NCBI GenBank assembly: GCA_963718145.1
Contig: CAVQYJ010000023.1
Location: forward strand, 868,001 to 932,000
DNA length: 64,000 bases
Direction of reading: 5' to 3'
From: UBA7672 sp963718145
GTDB taxonomy: Bacteria; Pseudomonadota; Alphaproteobacteria; Caulobacterales; Hyphomonadaceae
In this document: positions 42,622-53,141 of the stretch, piece by piece
Numbering within the stretch: the first letter of the stretch is position 1
Layout of the letters: the number at the start of each line of letters is the position of its first letter
Notes under the pieces: model-generated
Told to the model about the DNA's origin: nothing
Seen by the model: only the letters and a program-made list of their open reading frames with translations
Databases searched by the model: none
Made by a program: the position numbers and the translations under genes

Positions 42622-42879
42622 TCACCGGTTGTCGAGTTGCGCCCGGACCGCATCGAGGCCCTCGCGGGTGATGCGATAGGCCCCGCCGTCCTCGGACCGG
42701 ATGAAGCGGCGGCGCTTCAGGCGGCGGAAGACGGGGAGCGAGCAGTCGGCAAGTCGCCAGCCGTCGCGGGTGATGCAGTCGATGGCGATGATGTCGCCGC
42801 CCTCGTCCTTGTGATGGTTGATGCGCCCGCCCTGGGCGAGCGCGTGCAGCGTGCGCTGCTCGTGTTTCGAGATGTTCAC
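42622..42879 (-). CDS. YjhX-family (UPF0386) toxin-like protein
   Basis: Protein of 85 residues, the exact family length, starting at GTG (complement of 42877-42879) with NISKHEQRTLHALAQGGRI. It continues DCITRDGWRLADCSLPVFRR and ends GLDAVRAQLDNR, all typical of YjhX. Family members are annotated as toxins of a type II-like pair, but no antitoxin gene adjoins this one. A frame extending to 42966 lacks family similarity. The region before the GTG can fold into a long-range stem. Confidence 0.85.
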   Translation of the reverse strand: MNISKHEQRTLHALAQGGRINHHKDEGGDIIAIDCITRDGWRLADCSLPVFRRLKRRRFIRSEDGGAYRITREGLDAVRAQLDNR

Positions 42880-42882
42880 GGG

Positions 42883-43010
42883 GATTGCCTGGTCTGAACG
42901 CGGAAAGGCTCGCCGGAGCCGGACTGTTCCAGGCCCGCGGCGGTCGTCCAGCGTGAGCGGGCGCATCCGATCCTTGAGGGATCAGGCGCGGCTCACGGGT
43001 TCAGGCAATC
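42883..43010 (-). other. Inverted repeat enclosing the yjhX leader
   Basis: GATTGCCTG (42883-42891) and CAGGCAATC (43002-43010) are perfectly complementary, with a further GAAC/GTTC pair inside. In the yjhX transcript these arms would enclose about 110 nt and place the inner end of the stem 4 nt before the GTG start. The rest of 42880-43230 holds no gene I can support, apart from the blaI promoter. Confidence 0.4.
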
Positions 43011-43230
43011 TCGAATGGCATCACTCACTCCCGCTGGTGGGAGACGGCGGGGATATGACGGCGGGCGGGACGGGCGTCAAGATCGAGGAGGGGGGTGGGG
43101 AAACGGGAATGGGGCGTCGTGTTCAGCCGGCCAGGCAGGGATTGCCAGCCTGCCGTTCCCCCATTCCCGACCCCCTCACGCTGCCGTCAACGGATGGCCA
43201 TTTTTGTGCGCCATCCTTGGTTGAAGGCGC

Positions 43231-43280
43231 TTGACGAAGCGGATTACGCGCGTAATCTCCATGAAGGATTACAGGTGTAA
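43231..43280 (+). promoter_or_regulatory. BlaI/MecI-type promoter-operator
   Basis: TTGACG (43231-43236) and TAATCT (43253-43258) form a promoter with 16-bp spacing. The palindrome ATTACGCGCGTAAT (43243-43256) lies between them. A second one, TTACAGGTGTAA (43269-43280), matches the BlaI/MecI TACA-N2-TGTA operator and reaches to 2 bp before the blaI ATG. Centres are 25 bp apart. A repressor bound here blocks both transcription and the ribosome site. Confidence 0.75.
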
Positions 43281-43281
43281 G

Positions 43282-43653
43282 ATGATTCAGATTTCGGAAG
43301 CCGAGAGCAGGATCATGGAGGCGCTGTGGAAGCGGGAGCCTCTGACGGCGGAGCAGATCTTCGACGCCGTGGGGCCGGCCAATGACTGGGCCGCCGCGAC
43401 CGTGAAGACGCTGGTGACTCGCCTGCTGAAGAAGAAAGCCATCGCCGGATCGAAAGAGAAGGACCTGTACTGCTACCGTCCGCTGGTGAGCCGCACGCAG
43501 TGGGTGCAGGCGGAAAGCCAGGGGCTGCTCGACAGGCTGTTCAAGGGCGAGTTCGCGCCGCTGGTGGCGCACATCGCCGAGAACCAGCAACTCAGCCAGA
43601 AAGACATCCGCCAGTTGAAAGCCCTGATCGCCAGGATCGAGGACGACAAATGA
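43282..43653 (+). CDS. blaI: BlaI/MecI/CopY-family transcriptional repressor
   Basis: Protein of 123 residues. The winged helix contains SEAESRIMEALWKREPLTAE and DWAAATVKTLVTRLLKKKAI, the recognition part of BlaI/MecI. The C-terminal half forms the dimerisation helices and carries the region normally cut by BlaR1. ATG at 43282 has AGGTG upstream; an earlier ATG (43261) lies in the operator. It overlaps the M56 peptidase gene by 4 bp, the classic blaI-blaR pair. No beta-lactamase gene adjoins, so the regulon is open. Confidence 0.9.
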   Translation: MIQISEAESRIMEALWKREPLTAEQIFDAVGPANDWAAATVKTLVTRLLKKKAIAGSKEKDLYCYRPLVSRTQWVQAESQGLLDRLFKGEFAPLVAHIAENQQLSQKDIRQLKALIARIEDDK

Positions 43654-44621
43654 GCGACCTGCTCGCCGGCCTGTTCGAGATGAACCTCGCGGCGGCTGCG
43701 GCGATCATGACGGTGCTATGGCTGCGCAAGCCGGTGCACGACAGGATGGGACCGGGCGCGGCCTACCTTCTCTGGGCGGTCGTGCCGGCAACCATGCTGG
43801 CGACGCTGGTCCCGGCTGGCAGCGTGACGATGCTGACGCCGGACGACTGGCGGATCCGGGAGTTCTGGCGGGCGAGCCTGTCGCCCTTCGGCGCGGTGCT
43901 GGTGTTTGCCTGGGCCTGCGGGGCGATCGCGATGCTCGCGCATATGGTCAAGCGGCAATACCTGTTCATGCGCGACGTGGAGCTGGGCCTTGCTGGTCCC
44001 GCCGTGATCGGCTGGTTCCACACCTGGATCGTGACGCCGGCGGATTTCGCGCGGCGCTTCCAGTGGCACGAGCAGCGCCTGATCCTGGCCCACGAGCAGG
44101 TGCACCTTGAGCGCGGGGATGCGCGGATCAACGCCGTCGTCGCGCTGGTGCGCTGCCTGTGCTGGTTCAATCCGATGATCCATATCGGCGCAAAGGCGCT
44201 GCATGCGGACCAGGAAATGTCGTGCGACGCAGAGGTGTGCGACCGGCGGCCGAAGACGCGGCGCGCCTATGCCGAGACACTGCTCAAGACACAGCTTGCG
44301 GCGCGCGACCTGCCGGTGGGCTGCTACTGGCCGGCAGGCGATGCGCATCCGCTGGCCGAGCGCATCGACATGCTGGCGCGGGCGCCCTTGTCCCTTGCCC
44401 ACCGGGCGGCGGCAGCCTGCAGCGTGCTCGCCCTTGTCGGCGGCGGCGGCTATGCGGCCTGGGCGGCGCAGCCGGCGCGCGAAGTCTTCACAGAGCCGCA
44501 GGAGCTGTTCGTCACCTTCGACCCTGCGCCAAGCGTCGACCAGCCCGGCATAGAGGTCCAGCTCCTGCCGCCCCAGGCGCCAGACGATGCGCCGAGACGA
44601 GAGCGACCACCGCCAGCCTAG
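43650..44621 (+). CDS. M56 family peptidase, BlaR1-like sensor
   Basis: Membrane metalloprotease of 323 residues. Several N-terminal helices, then the zinc site HEQVH in LILAHEQVHLERGD, and a final helix near 265-283. BlaR1 relatives sense cell-wall antibiotics and cleave BlaI. The penicillin-binding sensor domain of true BlaR1 is missing; the short C-terminus (about 40 residues) is Pro-rich, as in M56 proteins paired with TonB. The start is coupled to blaI (ATGA). Confidence 0.88.
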   Translation: MSDLLAGLFEMNLAAAAAIMTVLWLRKPVHDRMGPGAAYLLWAVVPATMLATLVPAGSVTMLTPDDWRIREFWRASLSPFGAVLVFAWACGAIAMLAHMVKRQYLFMRDVELGLAGPAVIGWFHTWIVTPADFARRFQWHEQRLILAHEQVHLERGDARINAVVALVRCLCWFNPMIHIGAKALHADQEMSCDAEVCDRRPKTRRAYAETLLKTQLAARDLPVGCYWPAGDAHPLAERIDMLARAPLSLAHRAAAACSVLALVGGGGYAAWAAQPAREVFTEPQELFVTFDPAPSVDQPGIEVQLLPPQAPDDAPRRERPPPA

Positions 44622-44669
44622 CGCCAGCCTTCGACCACCCATCCGACACTCAAGCCAGAGGAGGCCTCC

Positions 44670-45321
44670 ATGTACGAGGCAGTGAGATCACGCGCGCCGA
44701 ATTCGACCAAGGTCGTCGGCGTCACCATGGCGGTCCTGCTGACGGGCGCCGCAGGTTACGGGTTTTCCACCGAGTTCGGCGACAGGTTCGTCGCGGCGTT
44801 CGAGCCGCCGATAACGGTCGTGGCGACGCTGCCGCAGGTTATCGAAGAGGTTGAGCCGCCGGCGGACGTGAGACTGGACTGACATCGACATCGCACTGGA
44901 CTTGCCGCTGCTCGAGCCGCCCAGGGTTCCGGTGTTCGACGTCGACGCGGAGTCGCCGATCGCGGTCACGCCGGGACCTGCGCCTGACGCCAATTCGGGC
45001 ATCGGCGTCAGCAAGCCGACGCCGCCCAGGCTCCAGCGCGTGGCGCCGAAGCTGCGGCAGCAGGATCCGCCGCCCTACCCGTCCATCGCCGTCCGCAACA
45101 ATGAGCAGGGTCTGACAGGCCTGGAAGTGTGCGTCGATGTGCGGGGACGGGTCACGGCGGCGAGCCTCGTGAGTTCGAGCGGGCATGTCTCGCTTGACGA
45201 GGCGGCGTTGAGATGGGTGCGCCAGGCGCGCTTTGCGCCAGGCACCGTGGACGGTGCGGCGCAGGACGTGTGCGGCCATGGCATCGTCTACGAGTGGAAC
45301 CTCAAGGACGCGCGACCGTAA
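44670..45321 (+). CDS. TonB-family protein, split by a frameshift
   Basis: Energy-transducer type protein. The first part has MYEAVRSRAPNSTKVVGVTM with a transmembrane helix (about 14-34) and meets TGA at 44880-44882. In the next frame DIDIALDLPLLEPPRVPVF continues the Pro-rich spacer, and the TonB C-terminal domain follows: PPYPSIAVRNNEQGLTGLEV, ASLVSSSGHVSLDEAALRWV, ARFAPGTVDG. Joining the frames at about 44880 gives one TonB of about 217 residues. M56-TonB-BlaI modules are common, so a shared envelope-stress response is likely. Confidence 0.8.
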
Positions 45322-45329
45322 AAGTTTGA

Positions 45330-45352
45330 GCCCTGCCCCAGTAAGGCAGGGC
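45330..45352. terminator. Hairpin after tonB
   Basis: GCCCTGCC (45330-45337) pairs with GGCAGGGC (45345-45352). Rightward there is no T-tract; leftward it is followed by TCAAACTTTT. Possible termination in either direction, weakly supported. Confidence 0.4.
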
Positions 45353-45509
45353 AATGGCCGGCACGCATGGACGCCCCACGTCCCGCCGGCTTGAAGCGCC
45401 TCTTCCGGCTCCCCCCGGAGGAGGCGTTTCGCCATTTAGAGTTGAAGCTCAATCACACGCTGGCCCGGGGAGGGTGTTGGCGAGCGGAATTCGACCTGAA
45501 TGCGGCCGG

Positions 45510-45689
45510 TCAGGCAACTTTCGAGCGCGACCTGCGGTTGATGCGGGGCGGGCGGGTCCAGTAGCCAACGGACGCTTCGCCGGCGCGGCGCGCGAGGGTC
45601 TGCTTGCGTTTGCGCGACGCAAACTGCATCCACGCGAAGGCCAGGAGCAGGCCGATTGCCAGTGCAGCGATGCGATAGAAGGGTTCCAT
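45510..45689 (-). CDS. Possible 59-residue membrane protein
   Basis: Leftward frame MEPFYRIAALAIGLLLAFAW with one hydrophobic helix, then a basic segment (RKRKQTLARR). No strong ribosome site was found. A competing rightward frame (45367-45564, 65 residues, MDAPRPAGLKRLFRLPPEE) overlaps it and is equally unproven. The stretch 45322-45740 holds no firmly supported gene. Confidence 0.3.
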   Translation of the reverse strand: MEPFYRIAALAIGLLLAFAWMQFASRKRKQTLARRAGEASVGYWTRPPRINRRSRSKVA

Positions 45690-45740
45690 CGCAACTCAAT
45701 GCACGAGCCTGCGGGCGGTTCCTTGGCCAGATAAAGGCCG

Positions 45741-46535
45741 TTATCGGGCGCCGCGGGCGCCGTCGATGACGCTGCGGCGCAGGCGGATCATGCCGCGGAT
45801 CCAGCGGTCGTAGTCGCCGGTCTTGCGCTGCATGTAGGTGACGACCTGCGGGTGCGGCAGGATGAGGAAGGTTTCGGCGGCGAGGCCATCGACGACGGCC
45901 CCCGCGACCTGTTCCGGCGAGAGCACGCCATCGACATTCTGCGAGCCTGCGGCGCCGCCGAGCATGGGCGTGTCGACGGCCTGCGGGCACAGAAGCGAGA
46001 CGCCGATGCCGTTCTCCTTGCAGGCGATGGCCAGGTGTTCGCCGAAGCCGATGGCGGCGTGCTTGGTGGTGGAATAGGCGGCTGAGCCGATCTGGCTGAG
46101 CAGGCCCGCCGCCGACACCGTGTTGAGGAACTAGCCGGACTTGCGCGCGATCATGCCGGGCAGCGCGTAGCGGGCGGCATAGACATGGGCCATGACGTTG
46201 ACGCCCCAGGACGTGGCCCAGCGCTCATTGGTCGGCGAGCCGGGATTGTCGATGTCGGGGTCGGCGCCGCCAATGCCGGCATTGGAGCAGAACAGATCGA
46301 TACGGCCGAATTTCTCCTCGGCGGTGCGGACGATCTTCTGGACGTCGGCCTCTTTCGTGACATCCGCCGGGATGGCGACGCCCGCTACGGATTTCGCAAC
46401 TGCCTCTGTGCCCGCGCCGTTGAGGTCGGCAACGATGAGCGCCCGGGCGCCTTCCTTGTGGAAACGCTCGGCCAGCGCCTTGCCGATGCCGCTGGCGGCG
46501 CCCGTGACGATGACGACCTTGTCCTTGACGTTCAT
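45741..46535 (-). pseudogene. Short-chain dehydrogenase/reductase with premature TAG
   Basis: SDR enzyme, NAD(P)-dependent, interrupted in frame. Part one (46535 leftward) has VIVTGAASGIGKALAERF (cofactor loop) and CSNAGIGG; then TAG at 46131-46133; part two continues in the same frame with FLNTVSAAGLLSQIG and YSTTKHAAI (Tyr-x3-Lys catalytic pair). TAC to TAG would explain it, since a Tyr fits at KSGYFLNTVS. Without the stop the protein would be 264 residues, normal for an SDR. A single base error in the assembly would give the same picture. Confidence 0.82.
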
Positions 46536-46590
46536 GGCGGACGCTTCCTCTCAGGTTGAGAGGCGCACCATAGGTGGATTTCGCGTCGGC

Positions 46591-48834
46591 TCAATCCGTC
46601 GTGACGCCGCCCTGCCGGACAGACTTGGCGAGCATGGCGCCGATGATGTTGGAATAGTCGTCGGTCCACGGCCGGCCGGCGTCGGAGGGCAGGTCCCGCC
46701 ACTGGCCGGCGGCGCGGGCGCGGTCGAGCCTGGCCTGGCTGCGCGAAACCAGCACGACTTCGGAACGCGACGCGCCGGCGGCGGCCTCGGCCTTCGTCGG
46801 CCGGAAGCGCTGCAGCAGGGTCTGCGCTCCGGCGGCGTTGGCGACGCGGGCGACGACCTGGCTGAGTTCGAGATGGCGGTTGGAAATGTGGAACACCAGA
46901 ACGCCGTCCTCGCTCATACGGTCGAGATAGAGGCTCATCGCTTCCCGTGTGAGGAGGTGTGTCGGCACGGAATCGGACGAGAAGGCGTCGAGCAGGAGAA
47001 GATCGAACTTGCCGCGCGGTTCGGCAGCCAGCTTGATGCGGGCGTCGCCCACGACGATGTCGGCATTCGGCTGGCACGAGGAGAGGAAGGTGAAGCGCGC
47101 CGGATCGAGCGCGACCTTCACCACCAGCGGGTCGATCTCGAAGAAGCGCCAGGTCTGGCCAGGCAGCGCATAGCAGGCGGTGGAGCCGATGCCGAGGCCG
47201 ACGATGCCCACCTGTTTCGCGTCATCGAACAGGCGGAAGGCCTGGCCGATGGGCGTTGGCGGCGCGTAATAGGTGCGCGGCGTCAACGAATTGTCGAGCA
47301 GCGATTGCGATCCATGGATCGTGGTGCCGTGCATCATGAAGCGCGTGTCGGCGCCCGGCTTGTCGTCGAGGCTCATGTCGACGACCTTGACGACGCCGAA
47401 GAAGGAGCGGTCGGACCAGGCCGGCTTCATGGCGTCGAACGTGGCGCCGACCGGCATGGCGAGGGCCAGGGCGATCGCGACGCCCATCGGCTTGCGGCGC
47501 GAGAGGACGACGGCTGCGCCCGCCGGCAGGATGAGCGCGAGGAACAGCAGGCGCGACGCGTCGATGTGGGCGACCTGCAGCACCATGGCGGCGACTGCAG
47601 CGAGTGCTGCGAGGCCAAGCAGATTGCGCACCAGCGTGCTGACACCCGCATTGCCAAGCGCGAGCAGCGCCACGCTGGCGACCAGCATCAGCGGGTATTC
47701 CAGCACGCTGTCGAAGATCACCGGGGCCAGCAGCGCGTTGAAGGCGCCGCCGAGCACGCCGCCGAGCGACATGACCAGGTAGAACTCGGTGAGGTGTTTC
47801 GCGTCGGGACGGCGGCGGTTGAGCATGCCATGGCAGGCGAGCGCGATGGCGAACAGCGCGAACAGGTCCGAGCCAAGGCCGAGGACGATCGACTTGGCGC
47901 CGCTCAGCATCATCACCGCCGCGCCGGCGGCGGCAATGGGGGCGAGCGCCAGGGCCGCGTCGTGCGGGATGGCTGGCTTCCTCGCGAAGGCGATGACGAA
48001 GGTGAGAAGGTAGATCATCAGCGGCGGCGCCCAGAGGAAGGGCGCGGCGGCGACGTCGGTGGTGATGTGGGTGGTGGCGCCCACAAGCAGGCTGGACGGC
48101 GCGAAGGAGAGCGCCAGCCAGATCAGCTTTTCGCGTAAGTCGGGCGCAGCTTCGGCGGGCGCGGGTTCAGCGGCGGCTAGCGGGGCGGCCTGGCGCACGC
48201 GCGTGATCGACCAGCCGGAATAGAGGAGCACGGCGGCGAGAATGATATAGCCCACCGTCCATCCGCCCGACTGGTCGTTGAGGGCGGTGAAGGGTTCGAT
48301 CAGCAGCGGATAGGCGGCCAGGCCCGCAAGGCTGCCGATGTTGGAGGCTGCATAGAGATGATAGGGGTCGGCGGCGTCGCTGAGGCCCGAGCGCGCATAC
48401 CAGTGCTGGATCAGCGGCGCGGTGGCGGAAAGGGCCGCGAAGGGCGGCGCGATCGAGACAGCGAACACGCCGATCAGCCAGAGCGCGGGGGCGTCGGCAG
48501 GCGGCTCGCCGAACAGGCCGGAGATGCGCAGCGGCAGGCAAAGGAAGCCGGCGACCAGAACGCAGGCGTGGATCAGCACCTGGGTCCGCACGGTTCCGAT
48601 GCGCGAGAGCACATGGGCGTAGGCATAGCCGCCGAGCAGGGCTGCCTGGAAGCAGACGAGCGAGACGTTCCACACGGCGGGCGCGCCGCCGAGCAGCGGT
48701 GTCGCCATGCGCGCGAACATGGGCTGGACGAGAAAGATCAGGCTCGCGCCGATGAAAGCTGTCGCCGTGAAGGGCGCGGCGTGGACACGCGGCGCACGAT
48801 CGATTGCGATTGCCTCGGACACTGCGAGCCCCAC
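46591..48834 (-). CDS. Fused multi-helix membrane protein/spermidine synthase-like protein
   Basis: Protein of 747 residues. The N-terminal two thirds carry about 12-14 hydrophobic segments (e.g. ATAFIGASLIFLVQPMFARM). The C-terminal third (about 490-720) is spermidine-synthase-like: QVGIVGLGIGSTACYALPGQ, FFEIDPLVVKVA, VVGDARIKLA and DLLLLDAFSSDSVPTHLL. Such fusions are widespread but their substrate is unresolved, and polyamine synthesis is not shown. The start is GTG at 48834. Confidence 0.85.
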   Translation of the reverse strand: MGLAVSEAIAIDRAPRVHAAPFTATAFIGASLIFLVQPMFARMATPLLGGAPAVWNVSLVCFQAALLGGYAYAHVLSRIGTVRTQVLIHACVLVAGFLCLPLRISGLFGEPPADAPALWLIGVFAVSIAPPFAALSATAPLIQHWYARSGLSDAADPYHLYAASNIGSLAGLAAYPLLIEPFTALNDQSGGWTVGYIILAAVLLYSGWSITRVRQAAPLAAAEPAPAEAAPDLREKLIWLALSFAPSSLLVGATTHITTDVAAAPFLWAPPLMIYLLTFVIAFARKPAIPHDAALALAPIAAAGAAVMMLSGAKSIVLGLGSDLFALFAIALACHGMLNRRRPDAKHLTEFYLVMSLGGVLGGAFNALLAPVIFDSVLEYPLMLVASVALLALGNAGVSTLVRNLLGLAALAAVAAMVLQVAHIDASRLLFLALILPAGAAVVLSRRKPMGVAIALALAMPVGATFDAMKPAWSDRSFFGVVKVVDMSLDDKPGADTRFMMHGTTIHGSQSLLDNSLTPRTYYAPPTPIGQAFRLFDDAKQVGIVGLGIGSTACYALPGQTWRFFEIDPLVVKVALDPARFTFLSSCQPNADIVVGDARIKLAAEPRGKFDLLLLDAFSSDSVPTHLLTREAMSLYLDRMSEDGVLVFHISNRHLELSQVVARVANAAGAQTLLQRFRPTKAEAAAGASRSEVVLVSRSQARLDRARAAGQWRDLPSDAGRPWTDDYSNIIGAMLAKSVRQGGVTTD

Positions 48835-48933
48835 AAAGACCCGGCGCGCCTTTGCCGGGAGCAGATCACAGCAAGTCTTGTTCCCGTTTGAGGGGCGGAG
48901 GGCCGTTAAGGCAGTGTCGGGGCCGGTACGACG

Positions 48934-49428
48934 TCAGCCGGCCTTGGGCGCCGGAACATAGGCGAATCCGGCCTTCCAGGCTGCGGTGAGTTCGGCGAAG
49001 GCGGCCTTGTAGGCGGGGCTGGCCGCGCCGACCGTGACCGGCAGAACGATCTGCGCCATCTGCCGGCCCTGCTTCGTCTCCCAGGCGTAGGTCATCACCG
49101 CGGTCTGCGCGCCGTTGGCTTCGACCAGCGTACGCGACTGGGCAAGCAAGGGGCCGGCATCGGGGTCCATCGTACGCTGGGTGGTGTCCTGGTTTCCGAC
49201 CTTGCGGCCGAACCCGTAGGTGCGGCGCAGGCCTTCGTCCTCGAACCAGAACACGAATGTCGCCCGGGACTTCACCGCGGGATAGTAGGCCAGCCGCACC
49301 GCCTCCGGCGACGTGGCGATCCAGACATTGGGCGTGCTCTCGACCTTCCACCCCTTGGGCGCGGTCTGGGCGTTGGCGGCGCCGGCGAGGGCGAGCGCGA
49401 GGGCGGCGATGAGAGTCAGGCGCGACAT
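48934..49428 (-). CDS. Exported protein of unknown function
   Basis: Protein of 164 residues with a signal peptide (MSRLTLIAALALALAGAANA, cleavage near residue 20). The mature part includes GWKVESTPNVWIATSPEAVR and ATFVFWFEDEGLRRTYGFGR and appears beta-rich. No family identified. The start at 49428 is set by the signal peptide; the upstream extension overlaps ettA. Confidence 0.7.
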   Translation of the reverse strand: MSRLTLIAALALALAGAANAQTAPKGWKVESTPNVWIATSPEAVRLAYYPAVKSRATFVFWFEDEGLRRTYGFGRKVGNQDTTQRTMDPDAGPLLAQSRTLVEANGAQTAVMTYAWETKQGRQMAQIVLPVTVGAASPAYKAAFAELTAAWKAGFAYVPAPKAG

Positions 49429-49498
49429 GGCGCGAGTGTCGCGCCAGTGAGGTTTGGGGGCAAGGGAGAAGAGCTGCTGCCGGTGCTCACGTGAGTGC

Positions 49499-51163
<1,665 letters not shown>

Positions 51164-51389
51164 GGGAGGGTCCTGGGGGGAGGCGGTTTTGCGGGGCTTA
51201 GATGCGATGGCCGCGACCCGAGATCAAGCTTTGCAATGACAGGCATTTCGCAGTCGCGGCAAGTTCCATTCGCCTGCGGCGACATTGGCCTCGCCAAGCA
51301 CATGACGTTGTGGGAAGGTCCGCCCAAGGGCCGGGACGGGCCCGCGAGCTGAGCCCATAAAAGGCGCGGCCAAGTCGGGAGGAATATCC

Positions 51390-53006
51390 ATGTCAACGGG
51401 ACCTGCTACGGCAGAGGCCGCGCCTGTGGCGCATCGCACCTCGCCTTATGCCTGGGTGGTGCTGGCGATGCTGGCGTTCATCTACATCTTCAACTTCCTC
51501 GACCGTCAGCTGATGTCGACGCTGATCGAGTCGATCAAGAAGGACACCGGCTTCACCGACAAGCAGATGGGCTTCATGACGGGGTTCAACTTCGCCCTGT
51601 TCTACACCGTCTTCGGCGTCATCGTCGGCTTCCTCGCCGACCGCACCAGCCGCCGCAACATCCTGTTCGCCGGCGCCTTCCTGTGGAGCGGCTTTACCGC
51701 CCTCTGCGGCATGGCGCAGTCCTATCCGGTGATGCTGGCGGCCCGGGCCGGCGTCGGTGTCGGCGAAGCGGCCGGCGCCCCGCCCTCTTACTCGATCATC
51801 TCGGATTATTTCCCGCCCGAGAAACGCGGCCTTGCGCTCGCATTGTTCTCGATGGGCGTGCCGCTCGGCCAGGCCTTCGCCGTGGCTTTCGGCGCGCAGA
51901 TCGACATCATCTGGGGGTGGCGCACGGCCTTCATCGGCATCGGCATCGCGGGTGTCATCGCTTCGTTCATGCTGCTGCTGATCGTGCGCGAGCCCAAGCG
52001 CGGCGCCATGGACCATTCCGCCACCGTCAGCCGGGAACAGGCTGCGGCGAACGCCTCCGTGAAGGAGGGCTTCCTCTCGACCGTCGCGGCGTTCGTGACC
52101 CGGCCCATGCTGCTGTGGACCGCCCTTGGCTGCGGCTTCTGCGCTTTCGTCGGATACGCCTCGCTGGTCTGGAACGCGCCCTACTTCCTGCGCGTGCTCG
52201 GCATGACCCGCGAAGAGCTGTCCATCTACTACGCGCTGGCGCTCGGGGTATCGATTGGCCTCGGCACCTGGTTCTCCGGCGCCATCGTCGATTTCCTCGT
52301 GAAGCGCTCCAAGGCATGGTATGCGCTGCTGCCGGCGATCTGCATGGCGGCCGCGGCGCCGTTCTGGTTTTTCTATACCAAGGCAGCCGAGTGGCAGACG
52401 GCGATCCTGATCCTTCTGATCCCGCTATTCCTCACCATCACCTACCTGGCCCCGGCGCTGGCGCTGGTCCAGAATTCGGTGAAGCCGTCGCAGCGGACCA
52501 TGTCGGGCGCGATCCTCCTCATGATCCTCAACATGATCGGGCTGGGCGGCGGGCCGACACTGGTCGGCACGCTCTCGACCAACATCACCCAGGCCAACGT
52601 CGCCAAGGGGATGGAGGCGGGGCCAGCCGGCGCGCTGGGGCTGCAGGAAGCGCTGCTCTGGATGACGCCGTTCTATGCCGTGGCGGTGGCCTTCCTGCTG
52701 CTTGAGATGATGGCCATCAACCGCGAAGTGAAGTCGGGTGGGCCTGTGCGGGACGGCGGGTTCCGCGCCGGGCTGGTGCTCGCGGCCGTCGGCCTTGCGG
52801 GCCTGTACTTCAGGTATCAGGGCGTTGGCTTCCCGAACGCCGTGCTGGATTTCACCCGTATCGGACAGTTCGGAGGCGTCGCGCTCGTGGACCAGATCGA
52901 CACCGCGTTCGATGTCTTCATATCGCTGGCGCTGACCGTGTTCGCGATCGGGGGTCCGTGGCTGGTGATTTCGAGCCTGATGAAGCCGAAGCCAGCGGCC
53001 GCATAG
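51390..53006 (+). CDS. MFS transporter, spinster-like
   Basis: Membrane carrier of 538 residues, about 12-13 helices. FNFLDRQLMSTLIESIKKD and GFLADRTSRRNILFAGAFLW are the conserved N-terminal elements of the spinster/phthalate-permease-like MFS branch; GEAAGAPPSYSIISDYFPPE follows. Substrate unknown. The stop lies 136 bp before the PqaA-like gene; a link between them is not shown. Confidence 0.87.
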   Translation: MSTGPATAEAAPVAHRTSPYAWVVLAMLAFIYIFNFLDRQLMSTLIESIKKDTGFTDKQMGFMTGFNFALFYTVFGVIVGFLADRTSRRNILFAGAFLWSGFTALCGMAQSYPVMLAARAGVGVGEAAGAPPSYSIISDYFPPEKRGLALALFSMGVPLGQAFAVAFGAQIDIIWGWRTAFIGIGIAGVIASFMLLLIVREPKRGAMDHSATVSREQAAANASVKEGFLSTVAAFVTRPMLLWTALGCGFCAFVGYASLVWNAPYFLRVLGMTREELSIYYALALGVSIGLGTWFSGAIVDFLVKRSKAWYALLPAICMAAAAPFWFFYTKAAEWQTAILILLIPLFLTITYLAPALALVQNSVKPSQRTMSGAILLMILNMIGLGGGPTLVGTLSTNITQANVAKGMEAGPAGALGLQEALLWMTPFYAVAVAFLLLEMMAINREVKSGGPVRDGGFRAGLVLAAVGLAGLYFRYQGVGFPNAVLDFTRIGQFGGVALVDQIDTAFDVFISLALTVFAIGGPWLVISSLMKPKPAAA

Positions 53007-53141
53007 GACAATCACGAACTTTTTTGACCTGACGCAGAGGCCGGGCCCCGGACAATTCTGGCGCCCGGCCCGTGTGCGTTCTAGGCTGGCCTCCGCCATC
53101 GCGATGCACCCGGCAGAGGTGCGGCGAACAGGGAGAAAGCC

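Noticed and set aside
43500..43649. Upstream extension of the M56 peptidase
   Set aside because: It lies wholly within blaI in another frame; the ATGA overlap at 43650 is the usual start.
46192..48138. Long rightward frame of 648 codons opposite the membrane/spermidine-synthase gene
   Set aside because: Rich in Arg, His, Gln and Glu as expected for an antisense shadow of GC-rich coding DNA; the opposite strand encodes a recognisable protein.
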